Assembly: GCF_000384395.1 (NCBI RefSeq)
Contig: NZ_ARWE01000001.1
Coordinates: 2,072,894 to 2,136,893 of the forward strand
Direction of reading: 5' to 3'
Origin: Geopsychrobacter electrodiphilus DSM 16401
GTDB lineage: Bacteria; Desulfobacterota; Desulfuromonadia; Desulfuromonadales; Geopsychrobacteraceae
DNA length: 64,000 nt
Below are positions 17,441-25,989 of the stretch, piece after piece (position 1 is the first letter of the stretch; each line of letters opens with the position of its first letter). Made by a program: the position numbers and the translations under genes. Below the pieces are notes generated by a model. The model made no database searches and had not been told where the DNA came from. It worked only from the letters and a program-made list of their open reading frames with translations.

Positions 17441-18757
17441 TCATAACGACCAGTAAGCCAGCCCCGCCGCCTCAACCTCTTCCTGCTGCAGCAGGCATTT
17501 CACATCAACCACCACGCCACAACCATGTCCATTGCAGCAGAGCTCTGCCATCTGCTCAACACCCAGGGTGGAAAATGCCTGGTGACTGACAGCATAAATA
17601 ACAGCGTCTACCTTGCCGACCTGATCAAGTGGGGTGAGTTGCAGGTTATATTCGTGAGCGGTCTCTGCCGGATCTGCGTGGGGATCGTTGATCAGGACCT
17701 CGATTTCGTAATCTTTCAATTCCTTGATGATATCAACCACCTTGGTATTGCGGATATCCGGCACGTTCTCCTTGAAGGTCAGCCCCAAGACCAAAACCCG
17801 CGCACCCTTGATCACTTTACCGGCTTTAATCATCTGCTTGACGGTATTTTCTGCGACATACTTGCCCATGCCATCGTTGATGCGCCGCCCGGCCAAAATC
17901 ACTTGCGGCAGATAGCCGATCTGTTCGGCTTTGTGGGTCAGGTAGTAGGGATCGACGCCGATACAATGTCCGCCGACCAGGCCGGGGGTAAACTTGAGAA
18001 AGTTCCATTTAGTCCCAGCAGCAGCGAGCACGTCGCGAGTTGAGATCCCCAGTTTGTTGAAAATCAACGAAAGTTCATTGATCAGAGCGATATTCAGGTC
18101 GCGTTGGGTGTTCTCAATAACCTTGGCGGCTTCGGCGACCTTGATGCTTGAGGCGCGATGGACACCGGCGGTAACGATCAACTCATAAACCCTTGCGATG
18201 GTCTCGAGGGTTTCGGCATCCTGGCCGGAGACCACCTTGATGATCTTGTCAACCGTGTGAACCTTGTCGCCGGGATTGATCCGTTCAGGCGAATATCCAA
18301 CCTTAAAATCAACGCCGCAGATAAGCCCGGATTCCGCTTCCAAAATCGGTACACAGATTTCCTCAGTCACGCCCGGATAGACGGTCGATTCATAAACGAT
18401 GACCGCGCCCTTTTTCAGGTTTTGGCCGATGGTGCGCGAGGCCTTCTGCATGGGGCTGAGATCGGGATTATTGTTGGTATCAATTGGGGTTGGAACGGTT
18501 ACGATAATGAAATCAGAGGTGTTGAGATCGGCGGGATTGGTGGTGTAGTTGATTTTGGTGTTAGCCAGATCAGCCGCGCTCAGCTCACCAGTACTGTCAT
18601 AGCCTTCTTGCAGCTGATTGACCTTTTCGCGGTGGATATCAAAACCAAGGACATCGAATTTGCGCCCAAATGCAGCCGCCAGCGGCAACCCGACATAACC
18701 AAGCCCAACCACGGCGATACGCGCCTGTTTATTGATGATTTGCGTAACAGTAACCAC
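17441..18757 (-). CDS. tviB: TviB/WbpO-type UDP-N-acetylhexosamine 6-dehydrogenase
   Basis: 438-residue UDP-glucose/UDP-HexNAc dehydrogenase family member. It has an N-terminal Rossmann motif (IAVVGLGYVGLPLAAAFG), TVPTPIDTNNNPDL, ESTVYPGVTEE and the TviB/WbpO-like GYSPERINPGDK. The catalytic cysteine is C265 in VGGHCIGVDPYYL. The C-terminal NAD/UDP domain has LGLTFKENVPDIRNTKVVD. By family it performs two NAD-dependent oxidations of C6 of UDP-GlcNAc or UDP-GalNAc. The acid product is the substrate expected by the wbpB-like gene at 3-4 kb, which links the two regions. It follows the XrtA-associated ATPase gene after 113 bases. Confidence 0.88.
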   Translation of the reverse strand: MVTVTQIINKQARIAVVGLGYVGLPLAAAFGRKFDVLGFDIHREKVNQLQEGYDSTGELSAADLANTKINYTTNPADLNTSDFIIVTVPTPIDTNNNPDLSPMQKASRTIGQNLKKGAVIVYESTVYPGVTEEICVPILEAESGLICGVDFKVGYSPERINPGDKVHTVDKIIKVVSGQDAETLETIARVYELIVTAGVHRASSIKVAEAAKVIENTQRDLNIALINELSLIFNKLGISTRDVLAAAGTKWNFLKFTPGLVGGHCIGVDPYYLTHKAEQIGYLPQVILAGRRINDGMGKYVAENTVKQMIKAGKVIKGARVLVLGLTFKENVPDIRNTKVVDIIKELKDYEIEVLINDPHADPAETAHEYNLQLTPLDQVGKVDAVIYAVSHQAFSTLGVEQMAELCCNGHGCGVVVDVKCLLQQEEVEAAGLAYWSL

Positions 18758-18870
18758 TTTGTGCCCTCCTGAATAAATCTAAGAATCTAAATTCAAACGT
18801 TTATTCAATCCCCTTGCACATAACTGCACCCATCCGTTCAAACTACCCAGACTGTTATTTTAAAAATCAC

Positions 18871-19995
18871 CTACAAAAAGCCGGGTTTCCCGTTCCCGAG
18901 CAGCAGTTTTTCGTGTGTTGCGGAAGACTTGCATTCGTCCTGGATCTCCTGTCGCAGATAATCTATCTGGGCGGAGATTTCGGCCAGCCGTTCTTCTGAA
19001 TGATTAAACTGTTTTTGTTGCTGATTGATCAGGTACTTCAAAATATTCCCCTGACTCTCCAGGCGTTCCAATATTGATTCTTTCTCGGAACGGCTGACAT
19101 GCAGCTTGTCGTATTTTTGTTCAATCTGAAGCAGTCTTTCATCCTTCGACGCCTGCGTCAGGGACTCATCAGCTGGACTGGATTCCGGTTCTTCAAATGA
19201 GAGTTCTTTGACGGCTTCCGACACCAGGTCGAGGCTGATCTGGAACGTCTCTTCGACAAAGGCCGAGAGCAGGAGAAAATCACAGATCACATTGATCAGT
19301 CGAGGAATGCCGCCGCTGAAATCAAAGATCAGATCCATGGTGCCATCCATAAAGGTGACACAGTCCCGCCGACCGACGGTGGCAAGGCGGTGAAGGATAT
19401 ACTCTTCGGTCTCTTCGCGGCTGAGGGGCTCCAGGTGGCAGCAGAGGCTGATGCGCTGACGTAACTGACGTAGTTCCGGTTGCGAAATAAGCTGTTTCAA
19501 TTCGGGCTGGCCGACCAGAATGATCTGCACCAGTTTAAAGTTGTCGGCCTCAAGGTTGGACAACAACCTGACCTCTTCCAGCGCCTCTGCCGACAGATTC
19601 TGTGCCTCGTCGATAATGATAATCGGTTGGCGACCCGTGCTGCCTTCGTCGATTAAAAAATCATTCAATTCGCGTAACAGCTGGGGCTTATCTTTCCCCT
19701 CTGCATCAAGCCCGAATTCTTCATTGACCATGGCGATCAGTTGTCGGGGATCAATCCGGGTATTAAAGATCATAGCCAGAGTCGCGTCTGCACAGTTTTT
19801 ATTGACAATGTCGCGGATCAGGGTGGTCTTACCCGAGCCTACCTCACCCGTTAGCAGGGTGAACCCGGCGCGCTCCTGGACACCGTATTGTAGATAGCTG
19901 AGGGCCTTGCGGTGCCCCTTGCTCAAATAGATAAATTTGGGGTTGGGCAACAATTCAAACGGCTTGGCGCTCAAACCAAAAAAGTCGGTATACAT
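18871..19995 (-). CDS. XrtA/PEP-CTERM-associated ExeA-like AAA ATPase
   Basis: 374 residues. The start MYTDFFGLSAKPFELLPNP is the hallmark of the GspA/ExeA-like ATPases found in exosortase A loci. Walker A is GEVGSGKT at residues 50-57. Walker B is PIIIIDEAQNL with the Asp-Glu near 129-130. Arginine-rich helices follow (PELRQLRQRISLCCHLEPLS). After residue about 285 the protein becomes charged and probably coiled-coil (LLQIEQKYDKLHVSRSEKES), a region outside the ATPase core. The gene lies 3 bases after the outer-membrane barrel gene. Its role in EPS export is not defined; it is a consistent member of these loci. Confidence 0.88.
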   Translation of the reverse strand: MYTDFFGLSAKPFELLPNPKFIYLSKGHRKALSYLQYGVQERAGFTLLTGEVGSGKTTLIRDIVNKNCADATLAMIFNTRIDPRQLIAMVNEEFGLDAEGKDKPQLLRELNDFLIDEGSTGRQPIIIIDEAQNLSAEALEEVRLLSNLEADNFKLVQIILVGQPELKQLISQPELRQLRQRISLCCHLEPLSREETEEYILHRLATVGRRDCVTFMDGTMDLIFDFSGGIPRLINVICDFLLLSAFVEETFQISLDLVSEAVKELSFEEPESSPADESLTQASKDERLLQIEQKYDKLHVSRSEKESILERLESQGNILKYLINQQQKQFNHSEERLAEISAQIDYLRQEIQDECKSSATHEKLLLGNGKPGFL

Positions 19996-19998
19996 ATT

Positions 19999-21231
19999 TC
20001 AAAACCGCAGGGCAGCGTTAAAGGCAATGATCGCGTTCCTGAAATCTCGCCCGGGAAGATCAGAATTATTGATGCGATAATGAAAACTGGAGCTCAGCAA
20101 AACCCGGCGATATTCAAACCCTATAGTGCCACCGAATCCGTAGCGATCAATCTGCTCGGCGTCCGGTTTAAAGTTGGCGTGTTCAAAATCAACATCCAGG
20201 TCGTAAAAAACAGCTTTGCTCGGCAATATATGCAGTTTAAAGCGGCCTCCCCACGCCTTATCCTGACGTGAAGACTGAACATATTGGGAGTCGTTCCAAT
20301 AGACTTCGCCGCGGCTCTCAAGCCGAACGCGAGAATAAATGATGCTGGCCGTGGCAACACGGTCTTTACTAAGACCATCGAGGGAATAGAGTTGAAACTT
20401 CTGGGCATAGTCGAACGCCAGACTAACGGGTGGGGTCAGTTGGTAGTTCAGGCCAACCAGCCAATTTGGGCTGGAGGCATCGCCTCCGTGGTCATATTTT
20501 ACCTGGGAGGCCCCCGCTTCGGCCTTGACGCTCAGGCGCTGACCTACCTGTTGCGTCAACCCAAGTGTATAATCCTGCTGTTTATAATTATCCTCAACGT
20601 CAGACTGCTGCATCAGGTAACGATAGGTTGCGCTGACCAGGGTGTTAGTAGAGAGCTTCTTTTCGAGCGACACCGACCCTGTGTGCCCTTCGGAATCGTT
20701 TGCCGCATGGGCGACCTGGATGCGGTCGTAGAGGTAGCCAAAAACTACCGAAAATGAGGGGGCCATTTGCCAACGATATTCTGGCGCAACCGTTAAATGG
20801 TAGACGGTTGACTTGTTGACCAGGTCATTTGCTGCGGCGCTGTTGTTACGCACATCTAACGATTCGCGGGAAATATCACCGTTCATGCGCAAAATAAACG
20901 GACGCCCCGCAAAAAACAACGCCGTGCCATGGGTGCGTTGGACATCGACAAACCGATCGAGGTTTTGCTCGCTATGCTTCTTATAAAATTGATAGTTCAA
21001 GGAATAATCAAGCGCAATATCCGCATAGGGTGCTTTGTAATTCAGAATAACACCCGGGGTGAAGGTCGTGATTGCATCCGATTGCGGATTGTTATCGGAT
21101 AAAAAAAGGTTATCCGTGTACTCCTCACCCAAGGCCACCGAAGGGTGGAACTCGACCTGGGCGGCCATAACCGAAACAGGGAGTAAAGGCAGACAAAAAA
21201 CGAACAGCAGTACCCTCTTGAATAGTTTCAT
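19999..21231 (-). CDS. Outer-membrane beta-barrel protein, PEP-CTERM system associated
   Basis: 410 residues with a signal peptide (to about residue 24, ...VSVMAA). The mature part alternates amphipathic strands rich in aromatic residues and ends with Phe (NAALRF), the usual signal for BAM-dependent insertion. Sequences such as YTDNLFLSDNN and GVILNYKAPYADIALDYSLN resemble the TIGR03016-like barrel proteins of exosortase loci. It may form the outer-membrane port or a surface anchor for the polysaccharide. It sits between the tyrosine kinase (193 bases upstream) and the ATPase gene. Confidence 0.78.
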   Translation of the reverse strand: MKLFKRVLLFVFCLPLLPVSVMAAQVEFHPSVALGEEYTDNLFLSDNNPQSDAITTFTPGVILNYKAPYADIALDYSLNYQFYKKHSEQNLDRFVDVQRTHGTALFFAGRPFILRMNGDISRESLDVRNNSAAANDLVNKSTVYHLTVAPEYRWQMAPSFSVVFGYLYDRIQVAHAANDSEGHTGSVSLEKKLSTNTLVSATYRYLMQQSDVEDNYKQQDYTLGLTQQVGQRLSVKAEAGASQVKYDHGGDASSPNWLVGLNYQLTPPVSLAFDYAQKFQLYSLDGLSKDRVATASIIYSRVRLESRGEVYWNDSQYVQSSRQDKAWGGRFKLHILPSKAVFYDLDVDFEHANFKPDAEQIDRYGFGGTIGFEYRRVLLSSSFHYRINNSDLPGRDFRNAIIAFNAALRF

Positions 21232-21424
21232 ACTATGACCTCGATTCGCTTATGCAGACGATATATTCCCAGGGCTGAGCTAAAACAGAGCCTGAACTTT
21301 TTGGACTGGAGAACAATCAGTGCTGTCTGTTGAAAGGGGAAAGGCAACAAAGCTTGTCGTCTATGGCTAGCCTTCATCAGCAGTTCTCCCTTTTCTCCCG
21401 TCAAATAAATGCCTGAGTCACAGG

Positions 21425-22258
21425 CTAGTAGTAATAACAACTTGGTTTTTTGACGAAACTTCGTGCATCGTTGTAGACGACACCAAGAAGATTCCCAGAG
21501 CTAAACTCCTTCAACGTTTTTTTAACGTCTTCGAGTTCGGCCTTCCCTTCACGCACCACAAACAGAATGGCGTCGACGATACCCGCTAAAATGCCCGCAT
21601 CGGCAAACGGCATGGCCGGTGGCGTATCGAAGATGACATAGCGTTCGGAATAACGCTCTTTAAGCTCTTTGACGACCTGCTTCATCCGCTGCGAAGCAAG
21701 CAGATTGACCGGATCATTAATGGCTTCTCCGGCAGGTAGCACGACTAATTTGCCCAGACCGGTTTTGATCAAAACCTCCTCCAGCGGCAGATTATCCCGC
21801 AAGCAATGCACCAGCCCTTTTTCCGGAGTCAGCCCCAGATACTTGTGTATCGAAGGACGGCGCAGGTCGGTATCAACCAACAGAACGGTATGATCGTGCT
21901 CTTTCGCCAACGAGATCGCCAGATTCAGCGCCATTAGCGACTTGCCCTCTTCACTGGAGGTGCTGGTCACCATTACTGTGTTAAGAAATTCTGTGCCGGT
22001 GGTCAAAGCGATAATGGCCGAGCGCAACTTGTTGAATTCTTCGACCAAGGCCGTTTTATCATCGTTGACCGTCGCCAGCAGCGGATGATCGACCGTGATC
22101 GGCACCACATCGAGCAGAGCAGAGCTTGTTTTTTTACTAGCACGGCTCCTGACCTCACCGCTTATGGGTTCACCTGGTTTTTCGGCGACCGTCAATGTCG
22201 GTGAAGGATCTTTCCGTTGTGCTGCGGCCTTTTTTAATGCATCTTCAATTCGGCTCAT
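21425..22258 (-). CDS. BY-kinase: XrtA-associated tyrosine autokinase (CpsD/CapB-like)
   Basis: 277 residues from MSRIEDALKKAAAQRK. An in-frame start 52 codons upstream would overlap the chain-length gene and encodes no family sequence. The modified Walker A is SSEEGKS at about 101-107, Walker A' is VLLVDTDLRRP near 126, and Walker B is YVIFDTPPAMPFAD near 207. The C-terminus ends in three tyrosines (SCYYY), the autophosphorylated cluster of bacterial tyrosine kinases. It is expected to work with the membrane chain-length protein encoded 40 bases upstream, regulating polymer length and export. Confidence 0.9.
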   Translation of the reverse strand: MSRIEDALKKAAAQRKDPSPTLTVAEKPGEPISGEVRSRASKKTSSALLDVVPITVDHPLLATVNDDKTALVEEFNKLRSAIIALTTGTEFLNTVMVTSTSSEEGKSLMALNLAISLAKEHDHTVLLVDTDLRRPSIHKYLGLTPEKGLVHCLRDNLPLEEVLIKTGLGKLVVLPAGEAINDPVNLLASQRMKQVVKELKERYSERYVIFDTPPAMPFADAGILAGIVDAILFVVREGKAELEDVKKTLKEFSSGNLLGVVYNDARSFVKKPSCYYY

Positions 22259-22298
22259 CTCTATAACCCCGATTACTGACTTTCTCTCTGGATTTTCA

Positions 22299-23810
22299 TT
22301 AACGAAGCAGTAGAATGGTATAAGCAAAGACCCCGATAACGCCCGACATGTACAGCCCGAAAAAGCTGGCCAACAGAAGATCTTTGCGGCCATTACGAGC
22401 CATTTCTTGAGCATTAGTGATATTTGGCACGACCGCTAATATCTCAATCCCAAGATCATCCAGAAAAGAAATATCACGCACACGCGTATCAAAATTTTCA
22501 CGTAGAAAAACTGCCCCGAAGCCACAACCCAACCCACCGATAATTGCCAGAAACAACATTTTTAACATGTTGGGAGAAACCGGAACCTTTGGGAGGATGG
22601 CCGGATCAACTATGCGAAAGGTCGCGGCCTTGTTGCTGATTTCCATCTGCTTGGAAACTTCAGATCTCCCCATACGCGCCAACAGTTCCTCATAAATTTT
22701 CCGATGCGAATCGCGCTGCTGAATCAAGAGGCCCAGTTCTTTCTTATTGGTGGGTACACTCGCCAGATCTTGCTGGCGCTTGGCAACCAGACTTTCCAGA
22801 CTATGTTTCTTGGCCAATAAAGAGGAGACTTCCGCTTCCACTTCAAAAAGCTTCTCCTGTATGTCCTGGTGCAGGGGATTCAGTGAGGTCATTTTTGAGG
22901 TTTCAGGTGTTTTTTCTTTGCCATCTGTTTGGCTTAATTGCTCATGGAAACTCGCGATTTCGGACTTGAGACGCACAATTTCAGGGTAATTATCGGTATA
23001 ACGCAGGCGCAGATTCTCCAACCGCATTTGCAAGGCAGCCAACTTTGACCCCGCGGCGGAACCACTGAGGACACTGTCAACAGTGGGCGTCAATGAATTA
23101 AGCTGTTGCTGAAGTCGAGCCTTTTTTGCATTCAGAGTACCGATCTCCAGATCAAGATTCTCAAGCTGAAGCATATAATCTTTAATTGTGGAGAGCGTGG
23201 CCTGTTCGTCGACGGAGAAATATATCCCCTGTTTCTGACGAAAGGCGATAATTGCATCTTCGGCTTTTTCAAGCTTTTGTTTGAAAACTTCGATCTGTTC
23301 CTGCAAAAAGCGGTTGGCACCGTAAGTCTCGTCACGCTTCGACGAGATATTTTCTTCAACATACTTGGAGACCAGAGTATTTATAAATTTTTGTGCAAAA
23401 ACGGGGTCAGAGTCGACCAAAGAAATGATGAACAGATCGTTTCCCTTGACGCGCAAATCGATTCTTTCTTTCAATTTTGATAAATAGCTTTGCTGTTCCT
23501 GGACCGACTTGGTGAAAATTGACGAGTCAATCTCTTCCAGAGTCTTCGTCAACAGGTCACGACTGAGCAAGGCGTATTTAAGAACCTTGATCCGGCCATC
23601 AAGATCAGGAGTAATGGCAATCCCCTTAACCAGATTGTCGATCACATTTTTTTCAATAAAAACAGTGCTGTCGACCTGATATTTTTTAGGTGCAAAAAAA
23701 CTGTAACCGGTCACAAGGGTCATGACCAGAATCGACACACAGGTGAACATGTAGCGATATCGATATGTGGCACGTAAATAACGATAAATTTCTTCCAGAT
23801 TCTGTTTCAT
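22299..23810 (-). CDS. Wzz-like polysaccharide chain-length determinant, XrtA system type
   Basis: 503 residues. An N-terminal membrane helix (about 20-40, YMFTCVSILVMTLVTGYSFF) is followed by a Wzz-like periplasmic domain (YQVDSTVFIEKNVIDNLVKG). A long coiled coil then spans roughly residues 165-370 (QEQIEVFKQKLEKAEDAIIA, LHQDIQEKLFEVEAEVSSLL). A PxxP-type region VDPAILPKVPVSPN comes before the C-terminal membrane helices (LFLAIIGGLGCGFGAVFL and one near 480-500). It sets polymer length and forms the inner-membrane part of the export machine with the BY-kinase. The gene lies 9 bases after the export-protein gene. Confidence 0.9.
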   Translation of the reverse strand: MKQNLEEIYRYLRATYRYRYMFTCVSILVMTLVTGYSFFAPKKYQVDSTVFIEKNVIDNLVKGIAITPDLDGRIKVLKYALLSRDLLTKTLEEIDSSIFTKSVQEQQSYLSKLKERIDLRVKGNDLFIISLVDSDPVFAQKFINTLVSKYVEENISSKRDETYGANRFLQEQIEVFKQKLEKAEDAIIAFRQKQGIYFSVDEQATLSTIKDYMLQLENLDLEIGTLNAKKARLQQQLNSLTPTVDSVLSGSAAGSKLAALQMRLENLRLRYTDNYPEIVRLKSEIASFHEQLSQTDGKEKTPETSKMTSLNPLHQDIQEKLFEVEAEVSSLLAKKHSLESLVAKRQQDLASVPTNKKELGLLIQQRDSHRKIYEELLARMGRSEVSKQMEISNKAATFRIVDPAILPKVPVSPNMLKMLFLAIIGGLGCGFGAVFLRENFDTRVRDISFLDDLGIEILAVVPNITNAQEMARNGRKDLLLASFFGLYMSGVIGVFAYTILLLR

Positions 23811-23819
23811 AAATATGAC

Positions 23820-24611
23820 CTAAAATATGCTCTCTTCAACGACGACATAGTCACCAGGGTTGAGCGCCACATTATCCGTGAGATCCTTACCCCGCCGAAC
23901 ATTCTCAAGATTCAATTTCTTTTTCTGCTGTTGTTTATTGATCAAATATACCGAACTGTCCTTGGCGAATTCGGTAAAGCCTCCAGCAGCCAGAATGGCG
24001 TCGAGTACCGTCATCCCTTCAAAATATTGAATTTTTTGGGGTTTTACTACAGCACCTAAAACATAAACCTGATTCAGCACATTACTCGGCAAAAAGATAA
24101 TATCTTCTGCCTGCAGCAGCTGATCCTGGCTGAAATCTCCTTTGTAGTAGAGGGCATAAAAATCTTTGAAGAGGATCTTCCCCTTGCGAGACAGGTATGC
24201 CTGCCGCAGATCGATTGCGGAGAGATCACCCAGTTCACTCAGCAACTTCAGCAAACTGGTCTCCTTGACCATGTCAAATACACGGGAGACATTCCCTCCG
24301 GTAATGTAGACCCGATTATTCCGGATCTGTTCAACCGAAACAGTCACGATCGGTTCCTTGATAAAGTTTTTCATGGCAGTTGATAATTGGCTGCTGAGTT
24401 GGGACGGGGTCACACCGGCAGCAACAACATCCCCGATGGCAGGAAGAGTGATTTTACCATCGGGTCGGACAACCACCGAACGACTCATATCCGCAACCCC
24501 CCAGACAGAGATCTGAAGCACGTCCCCTTTGCCGATCAAGTAATCTGAATCAGCCGCAGCGATCTGGGGAAAAGAGCCGAGCAGCAGTACGAACAGCAAC
24601 ATTAAACGCAT
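23820..24611 (-). CDS. Wza/EpsE-type polysaccharide export protein, XrtA system
   Basis: 263 residues from MRLMLLFVLLLGSFPQIAAA, a clear signal peptide. The ATG at 24611 follows a GGGAG site; an in-frame start at 24647 would overlap the sugar-transferase gene. The poly-export domain DYLIGKGDVLQISVWGVADM is followed by VVRPDGKITLPAIGDVVAAG, then two SLBB-like ligand-binding domains (RVYITGGNVSRVFDM; QVYVLGAVVKPQKIQYFEG with DAILAAGGFTEFA). It forms the periplasmic and outer-membrane conduit for the exopolysaccharide. No lipobox Cys is seen in the signal peptide, unlike classic Wza lipoproteins. Confidence 0.9.
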   Translation of the reverse strand: MRLMLLFVLLLGSFPQIAAADSDYLIGKGDVLQISVWGVADMSRSVVVRPDGKITLPAIGDVVAAGVTPSQLSSQLSTAMKNFIKEPIVTVSVEQIRNNRVYITGGNVSRVFDMVKETSLLKLLSELGDLSAIDLRQAYLSRKGKILFKDFYALYYKGDFSQDQLLQAEDIIFLPSNVLNQVYVLGAVVKPQKIQYFEGMTVLDAILAAGGFTEFAKDSSVYLINKQQQKKKLNLENVRRGKDLTDNVALNPGDYVVVEESIF

Positions 24612-24615
24612 TTTT

Positions 24616-25977
24616 TTATCTCCCACCAAAACCTGAAAGAACCACATTGACCGTCTCTTTGATGATCTTTAAATCGAGAAATATTGAGTAGTTTTTAATG
24701 TAATACAGATCGTAACGCAGTTTTTCGAGTGCGTCTTCATCGGAGGCGCCGTAGGGGTAACAAACCTGCGCCCAACCGGTTACGCCGGGTTTTATGAAGT
24801 GTCGTGTCGAATAAAAAGGGATGGTCTCTTTGAGCCGATCAACAAACACCTGTCTTTCGGGACGTGGGCCGATAAAACTCATATCCCCCTTAAGAACGTT
24901 GTAAAGTTGTGGAATCTCGTCCAGACGGCATTTGCGCATGAATTTACCAATCCGAGTCACCCGTGGATCCTGTTTTTGCGCCCAAACGGCCCCCGTCTCA
25001 CTCTCGGCATCCAGCCTCATGGTTCTGAATTTATAAACAAAATATTCCACCTCTAATTCTCCAACCCTTAGCTGCTTATAAAAAATGGGCCCAGGCGAAT
25101 CGAGCTTTATCGCCAGAGCGAGCAACGGAATGATTGGCGAAACCAGGAGCAGGCCAACCCCGGCAAAAATGAGATCGAGTATTCGCTTGGTACTGCGCAT
25201 GAATGACGTAATTCGAAATCCATCGGAAAAAATAAACGCGCTGGGTTGAATATTTTCAACCATCAGGCGTCCGGTTTGTTTTTCGTAGTAGGTTGCCGCA
25301 TCAAAAACTTCGACGCCGCGTATTTTACAGTGCATGATCTCTTTTAAGGGTAATGCACCCCGTCTTTCGGCCAGAGCCAGTATCAACTGCTGTGGCCGGT
25401 AATCCTGAACCAGATCAGACAATTCATCGATGTGGCCAACAATACGTTCTGCCGCTATAAGTGGTTTTTCTTTGCCGCAGCTAACAAACCTGACGTAACT
25501 TAAGAGGTTCATATCTTTAGGCACAACTTCAGCGATCGTCTGGGCCAATTTGCCCACACCAATGATCAGTACCCGATTCGCAAAACGTGTTGTTCTTAAA
25601 AATTGCCGGGCCAGCAAACGTAAGAAAATTTGACCGCACAAGGTCAACAACAGATAAAGCGATAAAAGTCCACGTCCAAACTGCAGATCTGGCAGCAGGT
25701 AAAAGAGAGCCGATAACAAAAAAAATGACGCCAAGGATGAGTAAATGCACCTTTCCACAATAAATGCGCGACGTCTAAACAGATGGGGTTCATACATTTC
25801 AAAATAATATGTCGACAGTTCAACCACAAACAGGTAAATCAACAAACGCAGCAGGCCGTCGTTTGGTAATAATCCAAACTCATCCAACTGCCCGAAACGC
25901 AAGTCAAAAGCGCTAGCGAGACATCCGAAAGCCAAGGCCAGATCACAGAGAATAAGGATAAATTTGGGTCTGATCAT
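24616..25977 (-). CDS. epsB: EpsB-type undecaprenyl-phosphate sugar phosphotransferase, XrtA system
   Basis: 453 residues. Four N-terminal membrane helices are followed by a CoA-binding-like Rossmann domain (RVLIIGVGKLAQTIAEVV). The C-terminal polyprenyl-glycosylphosphotransferase domain has KRILDLIFAGVGLLLVSPII, LDSPGPIFYKQLRVGE, YKFRTMRLDAE and CRLDEIPQLYNVLKGDMSFI, with the catalytic Asp-Glu in RLDE. It transfers a sugar-1-phosphate to undecaprenyl phosphate and so starts repeat-unit synthesis at the cytoplasmic membrane. The ATG at 25977 has GAGG upstream. The gene follows prsT by 12 bases, the usual XrtA locus arrangement. Confidence 0.9.
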   Translation of the reverse strand: MIRPKFILILCDLALAFGCLASAFDLRFGQLDEFGLLPNDGLLRLLIYLFVVELSTYYFEMYEPHLFRRRAFIVERCIYSSLASFFLLSALFYLLPDLQFGRGLLSLYLLLTLCGQIFLRLLARQFLRTTRFANRVLIIGVGKLAQTIAEVVPKDMNLLSYVRFVSCGKEKPLIAAERIVGHIDELSDLVQDYRPQQLILALAERRGALPLKEIMHCKIRGVEVFDAATYYEKQTGRLMVENIQPSAFIFSDGFRITSFMRSTKRILDLIFAGVGLLLVSPIIPLLALAIKLDSPGPIFYKQLRVGELEVEYFVYKFRTMRLDAESETGAVWAQKQDPRVTRIGKFMRKCRLDEIPQLYNVLKGDMSFIGPRPERQVFVDRLKETIPFYSTRHFIKPGVTGWAQVCYPYGASDEDALEKLRYDLYYIKNYSIFLDLKIIKETVNVVLSGFGGR

Positions 25978-25989
25978 GGACTGCCTCAA

